A stretch of DNA of 64,000 nucleotides from Chlorobaculum parvum NCIB 8327. GTDB lineage: Bacteria > Bacteroidota > Chlorobiia > Chlorobiales > Chlorobiaceae. A program made the position numbers and the translations under genes. Position 1 is the first letter of the stretch. Each line of letters begins with the position of its first letter. Shown piece by piece: positions 46,355-56,328 of the stretch. The stretch lies in NCBI RefSeq assembly GCF_000020505.1, contig NC_011027.1, positions 2,225,250 to 2,289,249 on the forward strand, given 5' to 3'. The notes beneath the pieces were generated by a model, which did no database searches, had not been told where the DNA came from, and saw nothing but the letters and a program-made list of their open reading frames with translations.

Positions 46355-47904
46355 GACTGCTCCTTTACTTCCCTTTCAAAATGCACTTCGGCAAAACAGG
46401 CCGCAAGCGTTTCACGGTCGGAAAAATGGTGTTTCCGGCCCGCCACCTCCTGATACTCTTCATGACCTTTGCCGGCCACCAGCAGAATGTCACCGGTGCC
46501 GAGACCTTCTACCGCCCGCCGGATGGCTTCAGCGCGATCGGAAATTCTGAGATGCACCCGGCCCGCCATGCCCGCCTCGACCTCGTCGAGAATCAATTCG
46601 GGATTTTCATCCCTCGGGTTGTCGGAAGTCAGAATAACCCGGTCGGCAAGCTCGGCAGCGATGCGGCCCATCTCGGGGCGCTTCTTCCGATCGCGATTGC
46701 CTCCGCAGCCGAACACCACCGAGAGCTTCGAGCCGGAGGGCGTCACCGCACGCAGGGTTTCGAGCGCCTTCTGCAGCGCATCGGGCGTATGGGCGTAATC
46801 GACCACGCCGCAGCGGGAACGGTCGGCGCTCCAGATCCGCTCCATCCGCCCCGGCACGGCCTCCGATTCGGCAAGCCCGGCAAGCGCCTTGGCGGGATCA
46901 AGACCGAGACTGATGCCCACCGCGAAGGCTTCGAGCATATTCATCACATTGTACTCGCCCGGAAGTGGCACTTGCATGGTGGCCGACTGGGCGCCAAAAG
47001 TGACTTCAGCCGTCGAACCTTCAACCGTCGAAGCAGAGATGAACGCCCGAAAACGGTGATCCGAATCGCAGAGCGATGAATTCCCGGAAAGCGAGCAACA
47101 GTAAAGGTAATCATTCGGAAGCCCGGCGGCCATGAAACCAGCCTGCGGGTCGTCCGCATTGAGAACGGCGAAGCCATCATCAGTCAGGCGGCTGAACAAG
47201 AGGCGCTTGGCTGCTGCATACTCCTCCATCGTTTCGTGGAAATCGAGATGCTCCGGTGTGAGGTTGGTAAACACGGCTGACCTGAAGCGCAGGCCGTGCA
47301 CGCGGTCAAGCACAAGCGCGTGGGAGGAGACCTCCATCACAGCCGCGCAGCAACCGGCATCGACCATCTGCCGGAAAAGCGCATGCAGGCCGTTCGGCTC
47401 CGGAGTGGTGCGTTCGAGTTCGATGTCGCGATTGCCGATGCGGCAAAGCCCCGTACCGATGTACCCGGCGGGAATGCCCGCAGCGTTGAGCATCGAGCTG
47501 ATGAGCCGCGCGGTGGTGGTTTTGCCGTTCGTGCCGGTCACGCCGATCAGCATGAGCTGGTCAGAGGCGTTGCCGTAGCAGTTTTTCGACAGCTCGGCGA
47601 GCGCCTTGCGGCTCTCGGTGACGCGCAGGTAGCAGACGCCGTCACGCAGTTCGGCGGGGTACGCCTCGCAGACAATCGCAACCGCTCCGGCCTCGATGGC
47701 GCTGTCGATATGCAGATGCCCGTCGGTGATGAAGCCGCGTACGGCCACGAAGATGGAACCCGGCCCGATCTGCCGCGAGTCACTGCTCACGCCGGAAACC
47801 GGCCGGTCAGACGCGCACGCGCCCCGGCGATCGACCAGACCGCCAAGTCCGTCGATCAGCTCACCGAGCTTCGCGCAAGCGCTTCCGTTCCCCGTGTCAC
47901 TCAT
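46351..47904 (-). CDS. murE: UDP-MurNAc-tripeptide synthetase, meso-diaminopimelate type
   Basis: MurE adds the third residue. The 517-residue protein has the ATP loop GVTGTNGKTTTARL near residue 115, NLTPEHLDFHETMEEY, and the DAP-recognition TSDNPRDENP block near residue 410; the DNPR motif is found in meso-DAP-adding MurE. The ATG at 47904 overlaps the ftsI stop by one base; a GTG at 47907 is directly in front. Confidence 0.94.
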   Translation of the reverse strand: MSDTGNGSACAKLGELIDGLGGLVDRRGACASDRPVSGVSSDSRQIGPGSIFVAVRGFITDGHLHIDSAIEAGAVAIVCEAYPAELRDGVCYLRVTESRKALAELSKNCYGNASDQLMLIGVTGTNGKTTTARLISSMLNAAGIPAGYIGTGLCRIGNRDIELERTTPEPNGLHALFRQMVDAGCCAAVMEVSSHALVLDRVHGLRFRSAVFTNLTPEHLDFHETMEEYAAAKRLLFSRLTDDGFAVLNADDPQAGFMAAGLPNDYLYCCSLSGNSSLCDSDHRFRAFISASTVEGSTAEVTFGAQSATMQVPLPGEYNVMNMLEAFAVGISLGLDPAKALAGLAESEAVPGRMERIWSADRSRCGVVDYAHTPDALQKALETLRAVTPSGSKLSVVFGCGGNRDRKKRPEMGRIAAELADRVILTSDNPRDENPELILDEVEAGMAGRVHLRISDRAEAIRRAVEGLGTGDILLVAGKGHEEYQEVAGRKHHFSDRETLAACFAEVHFEREVKEQS

Positions 47905-49862
47905 CACTTTTCTTTCTTTTTCCGCTCCAGATGCACCGTCACCCGTGACTCTTTGCGAACCTTCGTGCCAGGCGCCACGCTCTGGGAGGTCACGTACCCG
48001 TCATCATCTCCGGTTCTGCCCATCGAAAGTCCGTGCCATTCGAGCAGTTTCGAGGCTTCGTTCCCGCTGAGCCCTTGCAGCACGGGCACCGCCACGGTCG
48101 CAATGCCGTCCAGCCGGGACCGCTCCGGCGACTTCAGCTCCAGGCGGCGCTGCATTTCGGGTGAACAGGCCAGCGCCCGCCCACAGACTCTCGAAAAAAC
48201 CGGTGCAGCAACAGCGGATGCATAATACGCCGTCTTCGGCTCATCGACAACGATAATCGCCGCATATTGAGGGTTTTCAGCCGGAAAATACCCCACGAAC
48301 GACGAGAGATAATGGCTCCAGCCATGATAGCTCCCGTTATAAAATTTCTGCGCCGTTCCGGTCTTGCCAGCCACCGCAACCCCTTCGATGGCTGCAGACT
48401 GGCCGGTGCCCTCTTCAACCACAGGACGGAAATACTCTCTGGTTATGTAACGCGCGGATTCTGGCTCCAGCGCCTGCACCACTTTTTTCGGCTCGTTCTC
48501 CATAACGACCCGGCCGTCAGGATCGATAATACGCCTGACGATATAGGGGCGCATCCGGGCTCCGTCATTGGCCAGCGTCGCATAGGCCTGAAGCACCTGC
48601 AGCGGCGTGGCCATAACCTGATAGCCATAACCCATCCACGGCAGGGTCAGCTTGCCCCAGTCGGAAACCGGCTTGAGCAGCCCGCTCGATTCGCCAATAA
48701 GTCCGACGCCGGTTTTCTTGCCGAAACCAAGAGCCGTGGCATAGTGATAGAAATTCTCCGGCCCGAGCTGCAGGGCGGTGCTCGCAGCCACGACGTTACT
48801 CGACTCCGTGATCGCCTTCCGGAAGGGAATCAGCCCGAGAGGCTCATGATCTCTGACCGGTTTTCCATGAATCATCAGCAGCCCTTCGTGCCCGTCCACC
48901 ACGTGCGAAGCCTTCCAGTGAAGCACCTCGGTCGCACCGGCCGCCATGACGAGCTTGAAGGTGGAGCCCGGTTCGAACATATCGGTAACCGCCCGGTTAC
49001 GCATTCTGGCGAAGGTCACGCCTTTGCGAGAGTTCATGTCGAAGGTCGGGTAGTTGGCCATGGCCAGAATCTCGCCGCTGCGGACATCCATCACGATGCC
49101 CATGGCTGCGGTGGCCTGCTGCTCGTTGACCGCCCGCATGATCTCATCCTCGACAATGGCCTGAATATCCGCATCAATGGTCAGCTCCACACTGTTCCCG
49201 CCGAGCGGAGGCACCTGCTCAACATCGGGCGCCGGGTAAAGCTCACCGATTGCCGAACGGTAGAAAACCCTTGAGCCCTCGCCGCCCCGAAGCCGCTTTT
49301 CGAAGCTCTTTTCCAGACCGCTGACGCCAAGGTTGTCACGATCGGTCAGGCCGATGAGCTGGGCCGCGACGTTAAGGTAATGGCGCTGCTGCTCGCGTCT
49401 GAAATCGATCCCTTTCAGTCCTGCGGTCATCAGACCGGCAGCTTTCGTAACCGGCACGTTGCGCTCCATCCAGACAAAGCGCCGTTTGCGCTTCAGCTTT
49501 TTAAGGTAGTAGTAGCTGCTCTTGCCGAAATTCTGAGAAAAAAGCCTCGCAACCTGCGACCGGTCTTTGATGCGGGAGGGATCGGCAGCAAAGGATATGG
49601 TCTCGACACTTTCGGCAAGCGGTCGCCCGTGACGGTCAAGAATGCTCCCTCTGCGCCCATGCTCATCGATTTTTCTTACATACTGCCGGCTTGCCTTTTC
49701 TCGGTATTTGCCGACATCAAGCACCTGAATCCGGAGCAGCTGCATCACGATTGCCGTAAAAAAGACAAGCATGAGCACCCCGATGATGCCAAGACGCAGG
49801 CCGAAATCCCGGTCACCGGAGCCCGCAGCATGCTGCTGCTGTATCCCTTGCTCTTCGTTCAT
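47904..49862 (-). CDS. ftsI: FtsI/PBP3-type class B penicillin-binding protein with PASTA domain
   Basis: FtsI is the septal transpeptidase. The 652-residue protein has an N-terminal membrane helix (about 22-44), the PBP dimer domain, then SxxK (Ser300-Lys303 in EPGSTFK), SxN (Ser354-Asn356) and KTG (Lys500) motifs. A C-terminal PASTA-like domain (about 590-650) resembles Gram-positive and Bacteroidetes/Chlorobi FtsI/SpoVD more than E. coli FtsI. An upstream TTG at 49886 is in frame. It lies between ftsL and murE. Confidence 0.92.
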   Translation of the reverse strand: MNEEQGIQQQHAAGSGDRDFGLRLGIIGVLMLVFFTAIVMQLLRIQVLDVGKYREKASRQYVRKIDEHGRRGSILDRHGRPLAESVETISFAADPSRIKDRSQVARLFSQNFGKSSYYYLKKLKRKRRFVWMERNVPVTKAAGLMTAGLKGIDFRREQQRHYLNVAAQLIGLTDRDNLGVSGLEKSFEKRLRGGEGSRVFYRSAIGELYPAPDVEQVPPLGGNSVELTIDADIQAIVEDEIMRAVNEQQATAAMGIVMDVRSGEILAMANYPTFDMNSRKGVTFARMRNRAVTDMFEPGSTFKLVMAAGATEVLHWKASHVVDGHEGLLMIHGKPVRDHEPLGLIPFRKAITESSNVVAASTALQLGPENFYHYATALGFGKKTGVGLIGESSGLLKPVSDWGKLTLPWMGYGYQVMATPLQVLQAYATLANDGARMRPYIVRRIIDPDGRVVMENEPKKVVQALEPESARYITREYFRPVVEEGTGQSAAIEGVAVAGKTGTAQKFYNGSYHGWSHYLSSFVGYFPAENPQYAAIIVVDEPKTAYYASAVAAPVFSRVCGRALACSPEMQRRLELKSPERSRLDGIATVAVPVLQGLSGNEASKLLEWHGLSMGRTGDDDGYVTSQSVAPGTKVRKESRVTVHLERKKKEK

Positions 49863-49882
49863 GCAATTATCACCGTCACGCG

Positions 49883-50350
49883 TCAAGGCTTGAGTTCCAC
49901 CGGAGGCACGGGTGACGCGCTGAGGCCGAGCTGCTGTGCATAGCCGGTAATGTTCCGGATGCTCTGCAACTGCCGGATCTCAAGCGCCTGTGCTGTGGTG
50001 ATGCTGGTGCTGATCCGCAACTGCTCGCGGAGCCGCTCGTTACGCAGGGCCAGATCGTTGATGGCCAGCGTACTGCCGATCTGGAAGAGAAAAATCCCTG
50101 TTACCGCCAAAAGATACAGAAAGCTCCTCAGGCGCAGGATTGCACCGAGATTGAACGCCGTCGAAGACAGCTTCGGCGAAGTCGACGGAACCGGTTCGGA
50201 CTCGTAGCCACTGAACGGCTGCCGTTCACCGAGCACATCTACACCAGCGAACTCGTACCCTCCAAAGCTATCACGCTTCTCATCTAAAAATGCTTTCGCT
50301 TTACCCGCAAGGGCGGTAAACGAGCTTCCGGCACGCCTCAAAACGCTCAT
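49883..50350 (-). CDS. ftsL: FtsL-like cell division protein
   Basis: The 155-residue protein has a cytoplasmic N-terminal region of about 75 residues, one membrane helix (about 76-96), and a coiled-coil (ALRNERLREQLRI to LEIRQLQSI). That topology with its position between rsmH and ftsI is the classic FtsL pattern; sequence identity between FtsL proteins is always weak. It forms a complex with FtsB and FtsQ. The long N terminus is unusual for FtsL. Confidence 0.7.
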   Translation of the reverse strand: MSVLRRAGSSFTALAGKAKAFLDEKRDSFGGYEFAGVDVLGERQPFSGYESEPVPSTSPKLSSTAFNLGAILRLRSFLYLLAVTGIFLFQIGSTLAINDLALRNERLREQLRISTSITTAQALEIRQLQSIRNITGYAQQLGLSASPVPPVELKP

Positions 50351-50370
50351 GGGACACCTCCTTGTCAGGG

Positions 50371-51339
50371 TTAAAGTTTTTGAATAACCCGGAGACGCGC
50401 ACTTCGCGCTCTCGGATTCCGACTGACTTCGGCCTCACCGGCCTGCACCGATTTTCTGGTCACCAGTTCAGCTTCGGCCGGCTTGAGCGGCTCTCGCAAC
50501 GGGAGGCCTTTCGGACCCCAGTCCGCCGTGCAACGGGCGCTGAAAAAACGCTTGACGATCCGGTCTTCGAGAGAGTGGTAACTGATCACCGCAAAACGCC
50601 CACCGGGCGAAAGCACGGCAAAGCCGTCTTCAAGCGCCTGCTGAAGAACACCGAGTTCATCGTTGACCTCGATCCGCAGCGCCTGGTAAATCCTCGAAAG
50701 GGTCTTGATTGGGGAGTCCTTTCGCGGGCAGGCCCGGCGAACCACCTCGGCAAGCCCTCCGGTGGTCGTGATAGGAGCAACGCTTCTGGCGCTCACCACG
50801 GCTCTGGCAATCCGGCCGCCATGCGCTTCCTCGCCATACCTGAAAAACAACCGCGCCAATGCCTGCTCTTCATAATCGTTGACAATGTCGGCGGCCGTCA
50901 GCGGGCCGTCCGGATCCATCCTCATATCGAGCGGGCCGTCCCTGAGATAGCTGAAACCCCGGACAGGTGTATCGATCTGGAATGATGAAACCCCGAGGTC
51001 GAGCAGCAACCCCATGACTTCCAGACCCTCTCCGGGGCCACGCTTAACCGGAGCAAGCAGCTCCCGGACCATGCTGAAGTTGCCTCTGAGCAGTATCGCC
51101 TTGTCGCCGAAATCCTGAAGCTTCTGCCCGGCGGCTTCAAGCGCGTAGCTGTCCTGATCGATGCCCACCAAAAGCGACTCGCCATCGAGCGCGTCAAGCC
51201 GCCGGAGCAGCTCCAGCGAATGCCCGCCGCCGCCAAGCGTTCCGTCGATGTAGATCCCCGGCCGCGTGACAAGGAGCGAAGTGGTCGCATCGGCCAGAAC
51301 CGGCTCATGATACTCCTGATTTCCCATCACCTTTGACAT
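50371..51339 (-). CDS. rsmH: 16S rRNA (cytosine1402-N4)-methyltransferase
   Basis: RsmH methylates N4 of C1402 in 16S rRNA. The roughly 320-residue protein shows YHEPVLADA near the start, the SAM loop [42 protein letters not shown], and [15 protein letters not shown] near the end. In-frame ATGs at 51339 and 51327 are possible starts; both overlap the mraZ end (by 35 or 23 bases). Second gene of the dcw cluster. Confidence 0.93.
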   Translation of the reverse strand: MSKVMGNQEYHEPVLADATTSLLVTRPGIYIDGTLGGGGHSLELLRRLDALDGESLLVGIDQDSYALEAAGQKLQDFGDKAILLRGNFSMVRELLAPVKRGPGEGLEVMGLLLDLGVSSFQIDTPVRGFSYLRDGPLDMRMDPDGPLTAADIVNDYEEQALARLFFRYGEEAHGGRIARAVVSARSVAPITTTGGLAEVVRRACPRKDSPIKTLSRIYQALRIEVNDELGVLQQALEDGFAVLSPGGRFAVISYHSLEDRIVKRFFSARCTADWGPKGLPLREPLKPAEAELVTRKSVQAGEAEVSRNPRARSARLRVIQKL

Positions 51340-51799
51340 ATCGGTTGGCAAGCCCGGAGAAACTTCCCGCGTTATCGGCCAGAAGCTGTGTGAGTCTGTC
51401 CGGATTCCAGACGATCATCTTCGCGTTGGCGCCAATCACGACCGCCTCACGCTCAATTCCTGCATGGTCAAGCATCTCGCGAGAAAGCGCGATTCTTCCG
51501 GAGCGATCGAGTTCAAGCTGGTCGAGGCGGGCATAGATCATGGTGGTCAGCAGGCGCTCTTCAGGATTGAAATCGGAAAGCTTGAGTAGCTGGTGCTCCT
51601 TTTCATTCCAGACCGCCGGTTCGTAGAGTTCGAGCGAGCCGTCATCAGCTTTAAAGACATAGAGCACCTCATGCCGCTTCGCTTTTTCCGCACTCTCCTC
51701 ATCCTTCTGGCGAAGGAATTTTCGACGAAACCTGGCCGGAATCAGAAGCCGGCCCTTGTCGTCAACGGTGTGCTGCTCTCTACCGATGAATCCGGGCAT
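51305..51799 (-). CDS. mraZ: transcriptional regulator/division protein MraZ
   Basis: MraZ is the AbrB-like regulator of the dcw cluster. The 164 residues contain two SpoVT/AbrB-like units with [16 protein letters not shown] (about residues 13-28) and [13 protein letters not shown] (about 95-110). The ATG at 51799 has GGGGAG 5 bases upstream, and the TGGG boxes it should bind sit there. It is the first gene of the cluster. Confidence 0.93.
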   Translation of the reverse strand: MPGFIGREQHTVDDKGRLLIPARFRRKFLRQKDEESAEKAKRHEVLYVFKADDGSLELYEPAVWNEKEHQLLKLSDFNPEERLLTTMIYARLDQLELDRSGRIALSREMLDHAGIEREAVVIGANAKMIVWNPDRLTQLLADNAGSFSGLANRYVKGDGKSGVS

Positions 51800-51804
51800 A
51801 ATCT

Positions 51805-51834
51805 CCCCACTTTTTCCCACTTTCCCCACTTTAA
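51805..51834 (-). promoter_or_regulatory. MraZ-box array upstream of mraZ
   Basis: The minus strand reads AAAGTGGGG, AAAGTGGG and AAAAGTGGGG in tandem, giving three GTGGG cores at 51825-51829, 51816-51820 and 51806-51810, 9 and 10 bases apart. TGGG repeats at about one helical turn are the reported MraZ operator type. The innermost box overlaps the mraZ ribosome site. Confidence 0.75.
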
Positions 51835-51916
51835 ATGTAGGCAATCGAAAGTTTAAAAAAAATAGTACACTCAAGTCTGGAGAGGCAAAAAACAGTAATA
51901 AAGCAGAAACAGTGCG

Positions 51917-52432
51917 ATGCCATCCAAGTACCGCGAAACCGTCATCGACGGCTACAACCTGATTCACAAACTCCGCGACATCGCGCCCGGCGAACCGATG
52001 GCCTCCATGCGGGAACGGCTTGAAGCGATGCTCACGCGCTACCGGCAGAAAAGCCGCCGCCACGTTACCGTGGTCTATGACGGCGGTGGCGGGCCGAGGG
52101 CTCATTCGTCGCGCGGCAGCATCGAGGTCACCTACAGCGGTTCGCTCAAATCCGCTGACCGCTGGATCATCGACCATGCCCGCTCGCTGGAGCCTCGCCC
52201 CGGCATGATGCTGGTGGTCAGCTCCGATCGTGAAATCCAGCGGCACGCCACCGCATGGGGCGCCCGCTGCATCGATTCCGAAACCTTTATCGAGGAGCTG
52301 GCGGCGATGGGCATCACCACGAATGGTGATGGAGGTCCGTCCCGCAAGGCCGGAGAGCAAAGCACCAGTTCAGCCCCGCTGTCCGACAAAGAGGTGGACT
52401 ACTGGCTCAGGATGTTCGACAGGAAAAAATGA
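51917..52432 (+). CDS. NYN-domain nuclease (YacP/Rae1-like)
   Basis: The 171-residue protein begins VIDGYNLIHKL with the NYN/PIN-like fold's first Asp. VTVVYDGGGG, SADRWIIDHAR and LVVSSDREIQRHA follow with the other acidic residues. In B. subtilis, Rae1/YacP is a ribosome-associated endoribonuclease. A short Ser/Gly linker precedes the C-terminal helix SDKEVDYWLRMFD. It diverges from mraZ and is followed by aroH-like chorismate mutase. Confidence 0.85.
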   Translation: MPSKYRETVIDGYNLIHKLRDIAPGEPMASMRERLEAMLTRYRQKSRRHVTVVYDGGGGPRAHSSRGSIEVTYSGSLKSADRWIIDHARSLEPRPGMMLVVSSDREIQRHATAWGARCIDSETFIEELAAMGITTNGDGGPSRKAGEQSTSSAPLSDKEVDYWLRMFDRKK

Positions 52433-52595
52433 GGCGCACAAACCGCCACCATTTCTTTTGACAATTTATTATACTTAATGGCACCTTGACCGTTTGTGCA
52501 TGGCCGCGCCTTTGGCGAAACTGCGAGGCAGCTACTGTGCTCAGGGCGACCCTTTGAACTTATTTTTACGCATCCCCTTAACCGACGACCGAATC

Positions 52596-52913
52596 ATGTC
52601 CGATAGCAGTGCAATGAACAACGATCACTGGCGGGAGCTTGAAGAATGGAGAGGAAAAATCGATGAAATCGACCGGCAGTTAGTCCCGCTGCTCTGCCAA
52701 CGCCTGCAATTCGCAGGGAACATCAGCGCCGTCAAATCGAGGATCGGAGAAACCGTGCTCCAGCCTGAACGCGAAAAAGAGGTGTTTGCCAACGTCCTGA
52801 AGCAGGCCGATTCACCCCTGATGAGCCAGGCACTCGAAAAGATCTACCACAGCATCCTCAATGAATCGCGCGTGTTCCAGCAGGAGAGCCAGCAGAATCC
52901 AGCCTCCCGATAA
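52596..52913 (+). CDS. chorismate mutase, AroQ type
   Basis: The 105-residue helical protein has the AroQ pattern: EWRGKIDEIDRQLVPLLCQRLQF (Arg and Asp/Glu residues), VLQPEREKEVFANVL with the Arg/Lys pair, and IYHSILNESRVFQ at the end. It converts chorismate to prephenate for Phe/Tyr. A start at 52596 (MSDSSAMNND) is likely, though a frame open to 52494 exists. It lies 17 bases before mltG. Confidence 0.85.
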   Translation: MSDSSAMNNDHWRELEEWRGKIDEIDRQLVPLLCQRLQFAGNISAVKSRIGETVLQPEREKEVFANVLKQADSPLMSQALEKIYHSILNESRVFQQESQQNPASR

Positions 52914-52930
52914 GACTCCACGTCTTTGTT

Positions 52931-53983
52931 ATGCCTCGCCAATCCAAGCCCTTCCGTTCAGCCATTGTCCGTGCGATGCTTGCCGTTCCGCTCATCGTCG
53001 TTGCACTGTTTGTGCTGGTTCCCGGGCTGAACTCCGTTCGGCAACATGAAGCCGAGCCGCGGATCGCTGTGCATCGCGGCGACAGCTTCCGGCAAATTGT
53101 CGAATCGCTGCATGACGCCGGAGCCGTCCGGTTCCGCTGGCCGCTCCTGGCCGCCGGAGTGCTGAACCCAAAGCTGCGCAACATCAAGCCGGGCCGCTAC
53201 ACCGTGCCCCGGAACTTGTCCTCCGTCGCGCTCCTCGATTATCTTCATTCGCGTCCGCAGGATGAAGTGCGCCTCATGATCCCCAACGGCGTGGAACAGA
53301 CGCAGATCGCTTCGATCATCGCCGGGGGGCTCGACATCGATTCGACCGCGTTCATGGCAGCAACACGCGACCCGAAGCTGCTCCAGTCGCTCGGCATTGA
53401 AGGGCGCAGCACCGAAGGGTACCTGTTCCCCGGCACCTACAACTTCCCTTGGGCAAGCACGCCCGACGAGGTAGTAACCTTCCTCACCAGACAGTTCAGA
53501 TCGTTTTACTCCGACAGCCTGCAACAACGGGCCAAAAGCGCCGGACTTGACGAAAACCGGCTGCTCACGCTGGCCTCCATCGTCGAAGCCGAAACGCCGC
53601 TCGATGAGGAAAAGCCGGTCGTGGCGAGCGTTTATCTGAACCGCCTGAAACGAAACATGCGCCTGCAGGCCGACCCGACCGTGCAGTACGCCATTCCCGG
53701 CCCGGCCCGGCGCCTGCTGTTCAAGGACCTCGAAATCGACTCTCCGTACAACACCTACCGTAATGCCGGACTGCCGCCCGGCCCGATCTGCAACCCCGGC
53801 CCGGCCTCGATCAACGCCGTGCTGAACCCGGCCAGAACGAACTACCTCTACTTCGTGGCCACAGGGCGCGGAGGTCACGCCTTTGCATCCACGCTGGCAG
53901 GACACGCCCAGAACGTCCAGCACTACCGCAGCGTTCGGGCAAAACTCCTCAGGGAGCAAGCCCAGGAAGCCGATCAGCGCTGA
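52931..53983 (+). CDS. mltG: endolytic murein transglycosylase MltG
   Basis: MltG cuts nascent glycan strands at the membrane. The 350-residue protein has one N-terminal membrane helix (about 12-32), a LysM-like segment (RGDSFRQIVESLHDAG), then the YceG domain with catalytic Glu219 in ASIVEAET, LQADPTVQYAI and SPYNTYRNAGLPPGPICNPG. It begins 17 bases after the chorismate mutase stop. Confidence 0.9.
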   Translation: MPRQSKPFRSAIVRAMLAVPLIVVALFVLVPGLNSVRQHEAEPRIAVHRGDSFRQIVESLHDAGAVRFRWPLLAAGVLNPKLRNIKPGRYTVPRNLSSVALLDYLHSRPQDEVRLMIPNGVEQTQIASIIAGGLDIDSTAFMAATRDPKLLQSLGIEGRSTEGYLFPGTYNFPWASTPDEVVTFLTRQFRSFYSDSLQQRAKSAGLDENRLLTLASIVEAETPLDEEKPVVASVYLNRLKRNMRLQADPTVQYAIPGPARRLLFKDLEIDSPYNTYRNAGLPPGPICNPGPASINAVLNPARTNYLYFVATGRGGHAFASTLAGHAQNVQHYRSVRAKLLREQAQEADQR

Positions 53984-54136
53984 CCAACGGCCGTTATGCC
54001 GCAGAACGCAGATATTTGAGCACTGCCCAACACTGCAATCGGGTCGTGTAATAGGTTTTTAAAGGTGTCCTAATGTATATTCACGTTTACGAAAACTTCA
54101 CCGTCCCACGAATCCACCAACCAACATCACAGGGAA

Positions 54137-55330
54137 ATGCAGAAAAAGACGTTGTCTGACATATCGTTACAGGGAAAACGGGTCTTGATGCGTGTTGATT
54201 TTAACGTTCCGCTCGATCAGGACAGGAACATCACCGACGACAAAAGAATTGTCGGGGCGCTGCCTTCGATCCGCAAGGTTATCGAAGAGGGCGGACGGCT
54301 GATCCTGATGTCGCACCTCGGCAGACCCAAAGGCAAAGTCAATCCCGCATTCTCCCTGGCACCGGCGGCAAAGCGTCTTTCGGAGCTGCTCGGTATGCCG
54401 GTGACGATGGCAAATGACTGCATCGGCACTGAAGTGATGCAGGAGGTGCTCGCCCTGCAGGATGGCGAAGTGATGATGCTTGAAAACCTCCGGTTCCATC
54501 CCGAAGAGGAGGCAAACGATCCGGATTTCGCCCGCGAGCTGGCATCGATGGGCGAAATCTACGTGAACGATGCGTTCGGAACGGCCCACCGCGCCCACGC
54601 TTCGACCGAAGGCATCACCCACTACGTGCCGACCGCCGTGGCCGGCTACCTTATCGAAAAGGAGCTGCGCTACCTCGGCACGGCACTCAACGATGCAAAA
54701 CGACCGTTCGTGGCCATTCTCGGCGGCGCCAAGATTTCCGGCAAGATCGACGTGCTCGAACACCTGTTCGACAAGGTCGATACCGTGCTGGTAGGCGGCG
54801 CGATGGTCTTCACCTTTTTCAAGGCGCAGGGACTGCCGGTCGGCAACTCGCTGGTGGAAGACAACAAAATCGAGCTGGCCATCTCTCTGCTTGAAAAGGC
54901 CAAAGAGAAGGGCGTTCGCCTGATCCTTCCGGAAGATGTGGTGGTCGCTGCCGAAATCTCGGCTGACGCCGCCTCGCGAGTCGAACCGGTTACGACGATC
55001 TCGGACGGCATGAGCGGCCTCGACATCGGCCCGGCAACCATCGAAACCTACGCCAAAGAGATTCTCGGCGCCAAAACCGTGCTCTGGAACGGCCCGATGG
55101 GTGTGTTCGAAATCGACCAGTTCGCCAAAGGCACCTTCGCCGTCGCCCAGGCGCTTGCCGATGCAACCGATGCCGGCGCCATCACCATCATCGGCGGTGG
55201 AGACTCGGCGGCGGCCATCGCCAAAGCGGGTCTGTCCGACAAGGTGACCCACGTCTCGACCGGCGGCGGAGCCAGCCTCGAATTCCTCGAAGGCAAGGAG
55301 CTTCCCGGCATCGCGGCGCTGAACGATTAA
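54137..55330 (+). CDS. pgk: phosphoglycerate kinase
   Basis: The 397-residue enzyme interconverts 1,3-bisphosphoglycerate and 3-phosphoglycerate; in this autotroph it works mainly in gluconeogenic sugar synthesis. [13 protein letters not shown] near residue 15, MSHLGRPKG near 59, [24 protein letters not shown], and GGGDSAAAI near the end are all in place. A 150-base gap precedes it. Confidence 0.96.
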
Positions 55331-55386
55331 CCCCTGACGCGCATTGTTGGTGACGGAAGCAAATTCCGAACCGTACGAACAATCTT

Positions 55387-55439
55387 GGGCGCTTCTGAAA
55401 AACAGCTTGATGCAGAGCAACAGGTTTTCAGAAGCGCCC
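55387..55439. repeat. 15-base perfect inverted repeat between pgk and the rhomboid gene
   Basis: GGGCGCTTCTGAAAA (55387-55401) is the exact inverse of TTTTCAGAAGCGCCC (55425-55439), with a 23-base loop. It lies 57 bases past the pgk stop and about 20 before the rhomboid start. There is no T run after it; it may be a transcript-end hairpin or a binding site. Confidence 0.75.
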
Positions 55440-55458
55440 TCATTGCAAACTCTGCTGA

Positions 55459-56286
55459 ATGACCCGATACGACCAGCCATACATGCCCGGCGGCTTTCAG
55501 GTAATGCCCCCGGCGATCAAGACCCTCATCATCGCCAACGTGGCGATCTTCCTGTTCCAGCAATCCCAGATCGGCCCGCTGCTTACGATCGTCGGCGCGC
55601 TCTGGCCCATCGGCTCCCACAACCTTCAGGGCTACTCGTTCCAGCTCTGGCAGCCGATCACCTATCTGTTCCTGCACGGAAGCTTCACCCATATCTTCTT
55701 CAACATGTTCGCCCTGTGGATGTTCGGAACGGAGATCGAGAACTACTGGGGCACGAAAACCTTCGTCACCTACTACTTCATCTGCGGGATCGGAGCGGCC
55801 TTCATCAACCTGCTGGCCACCATGGGCTCGCCCTATCCCACCATCGGCGCTTCGGGAGCCATTTTCGGCGTGCTGCTGGCCTTTGCCATGATGTTTCCCG
55901 ACCGCTACATCTTCCTGTACTTCCTGCTTCCGATCAAGACTAAGTACTTTGTCGCCGGTTATGCCCTGATCGAATTCATGTCGGGCCTCGGTAACCGGAC
56001 GATGGGCAGTGGCAGTGAAGTCGCCCACTTCGCGCATCTCGGCGGCATGCTCGTCGGCTTCATCTACATCACCATCAGGCGAAACGAGTGGACGCTCAAA
56101 CGCTTGATGAAGAACGTTTCCCTCCCGAAAAAACCGAAAGGGCCGACGCTCTGGAAAGGGGGAAAAGGGAACGAAGAGGTTTCGGAAGCCGAAATCGACC
56201 GGATTCTCGACAAGATTTCGAGCAGAGGCTACGAATCCCTGACGGAGGAAGAAAAACGCAAGCTTCTCAACGCAGGCAAACGCTGA
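55459..56286 (+). CDS. rhomboid family intramembrane serine protease
   Basis: The 275-residue protein has six or seven membrane helices with the catalytic pair: Ser132 in GASGAIFG and His193 in AHFAHLGG. HGSFTHIFFNMFALWMFG is the conserved L1-TM2 block. The C-terminal hydrophilic tail (about 205-275) is basic then acidic, with EAEIDRILDKISSRGYESLTEEEKRKLL, a helix common in this rhomboid subfamily. Substrate unknown. A DUF1232 gene follows 42 bases later. Confidence 0.92.
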   Translation: MTRYDQPYMPGGFQVMPPAIKTLIIANVAIFLFQQSQIGPLLTIVGALWPIGSHNLQGYSFQLWQPITYLFLHGSFTHIFFNMFALWMFGTEIENYWGTKTFVTYYFICGIGAAFINLLATMGSPYPTIGASGAIFGVLLAFAMMFPDRYIFLYFLLPIKTKYFVAGYALIEFMSGLGNRTMGSGSEVAHFAHLGGMLVGFIYITIRRNEWTLKRLMKNVSLPKKPKGPTLWKGGKGNEEVSEAEIDRILDKISSRGYESLTEEEKRKLLNAGKR

Positions 56287-56328
56287 CCCGCCGGCAGCGG
56301 CTGCCTGAGAAATCGGCACGAGCAGACC

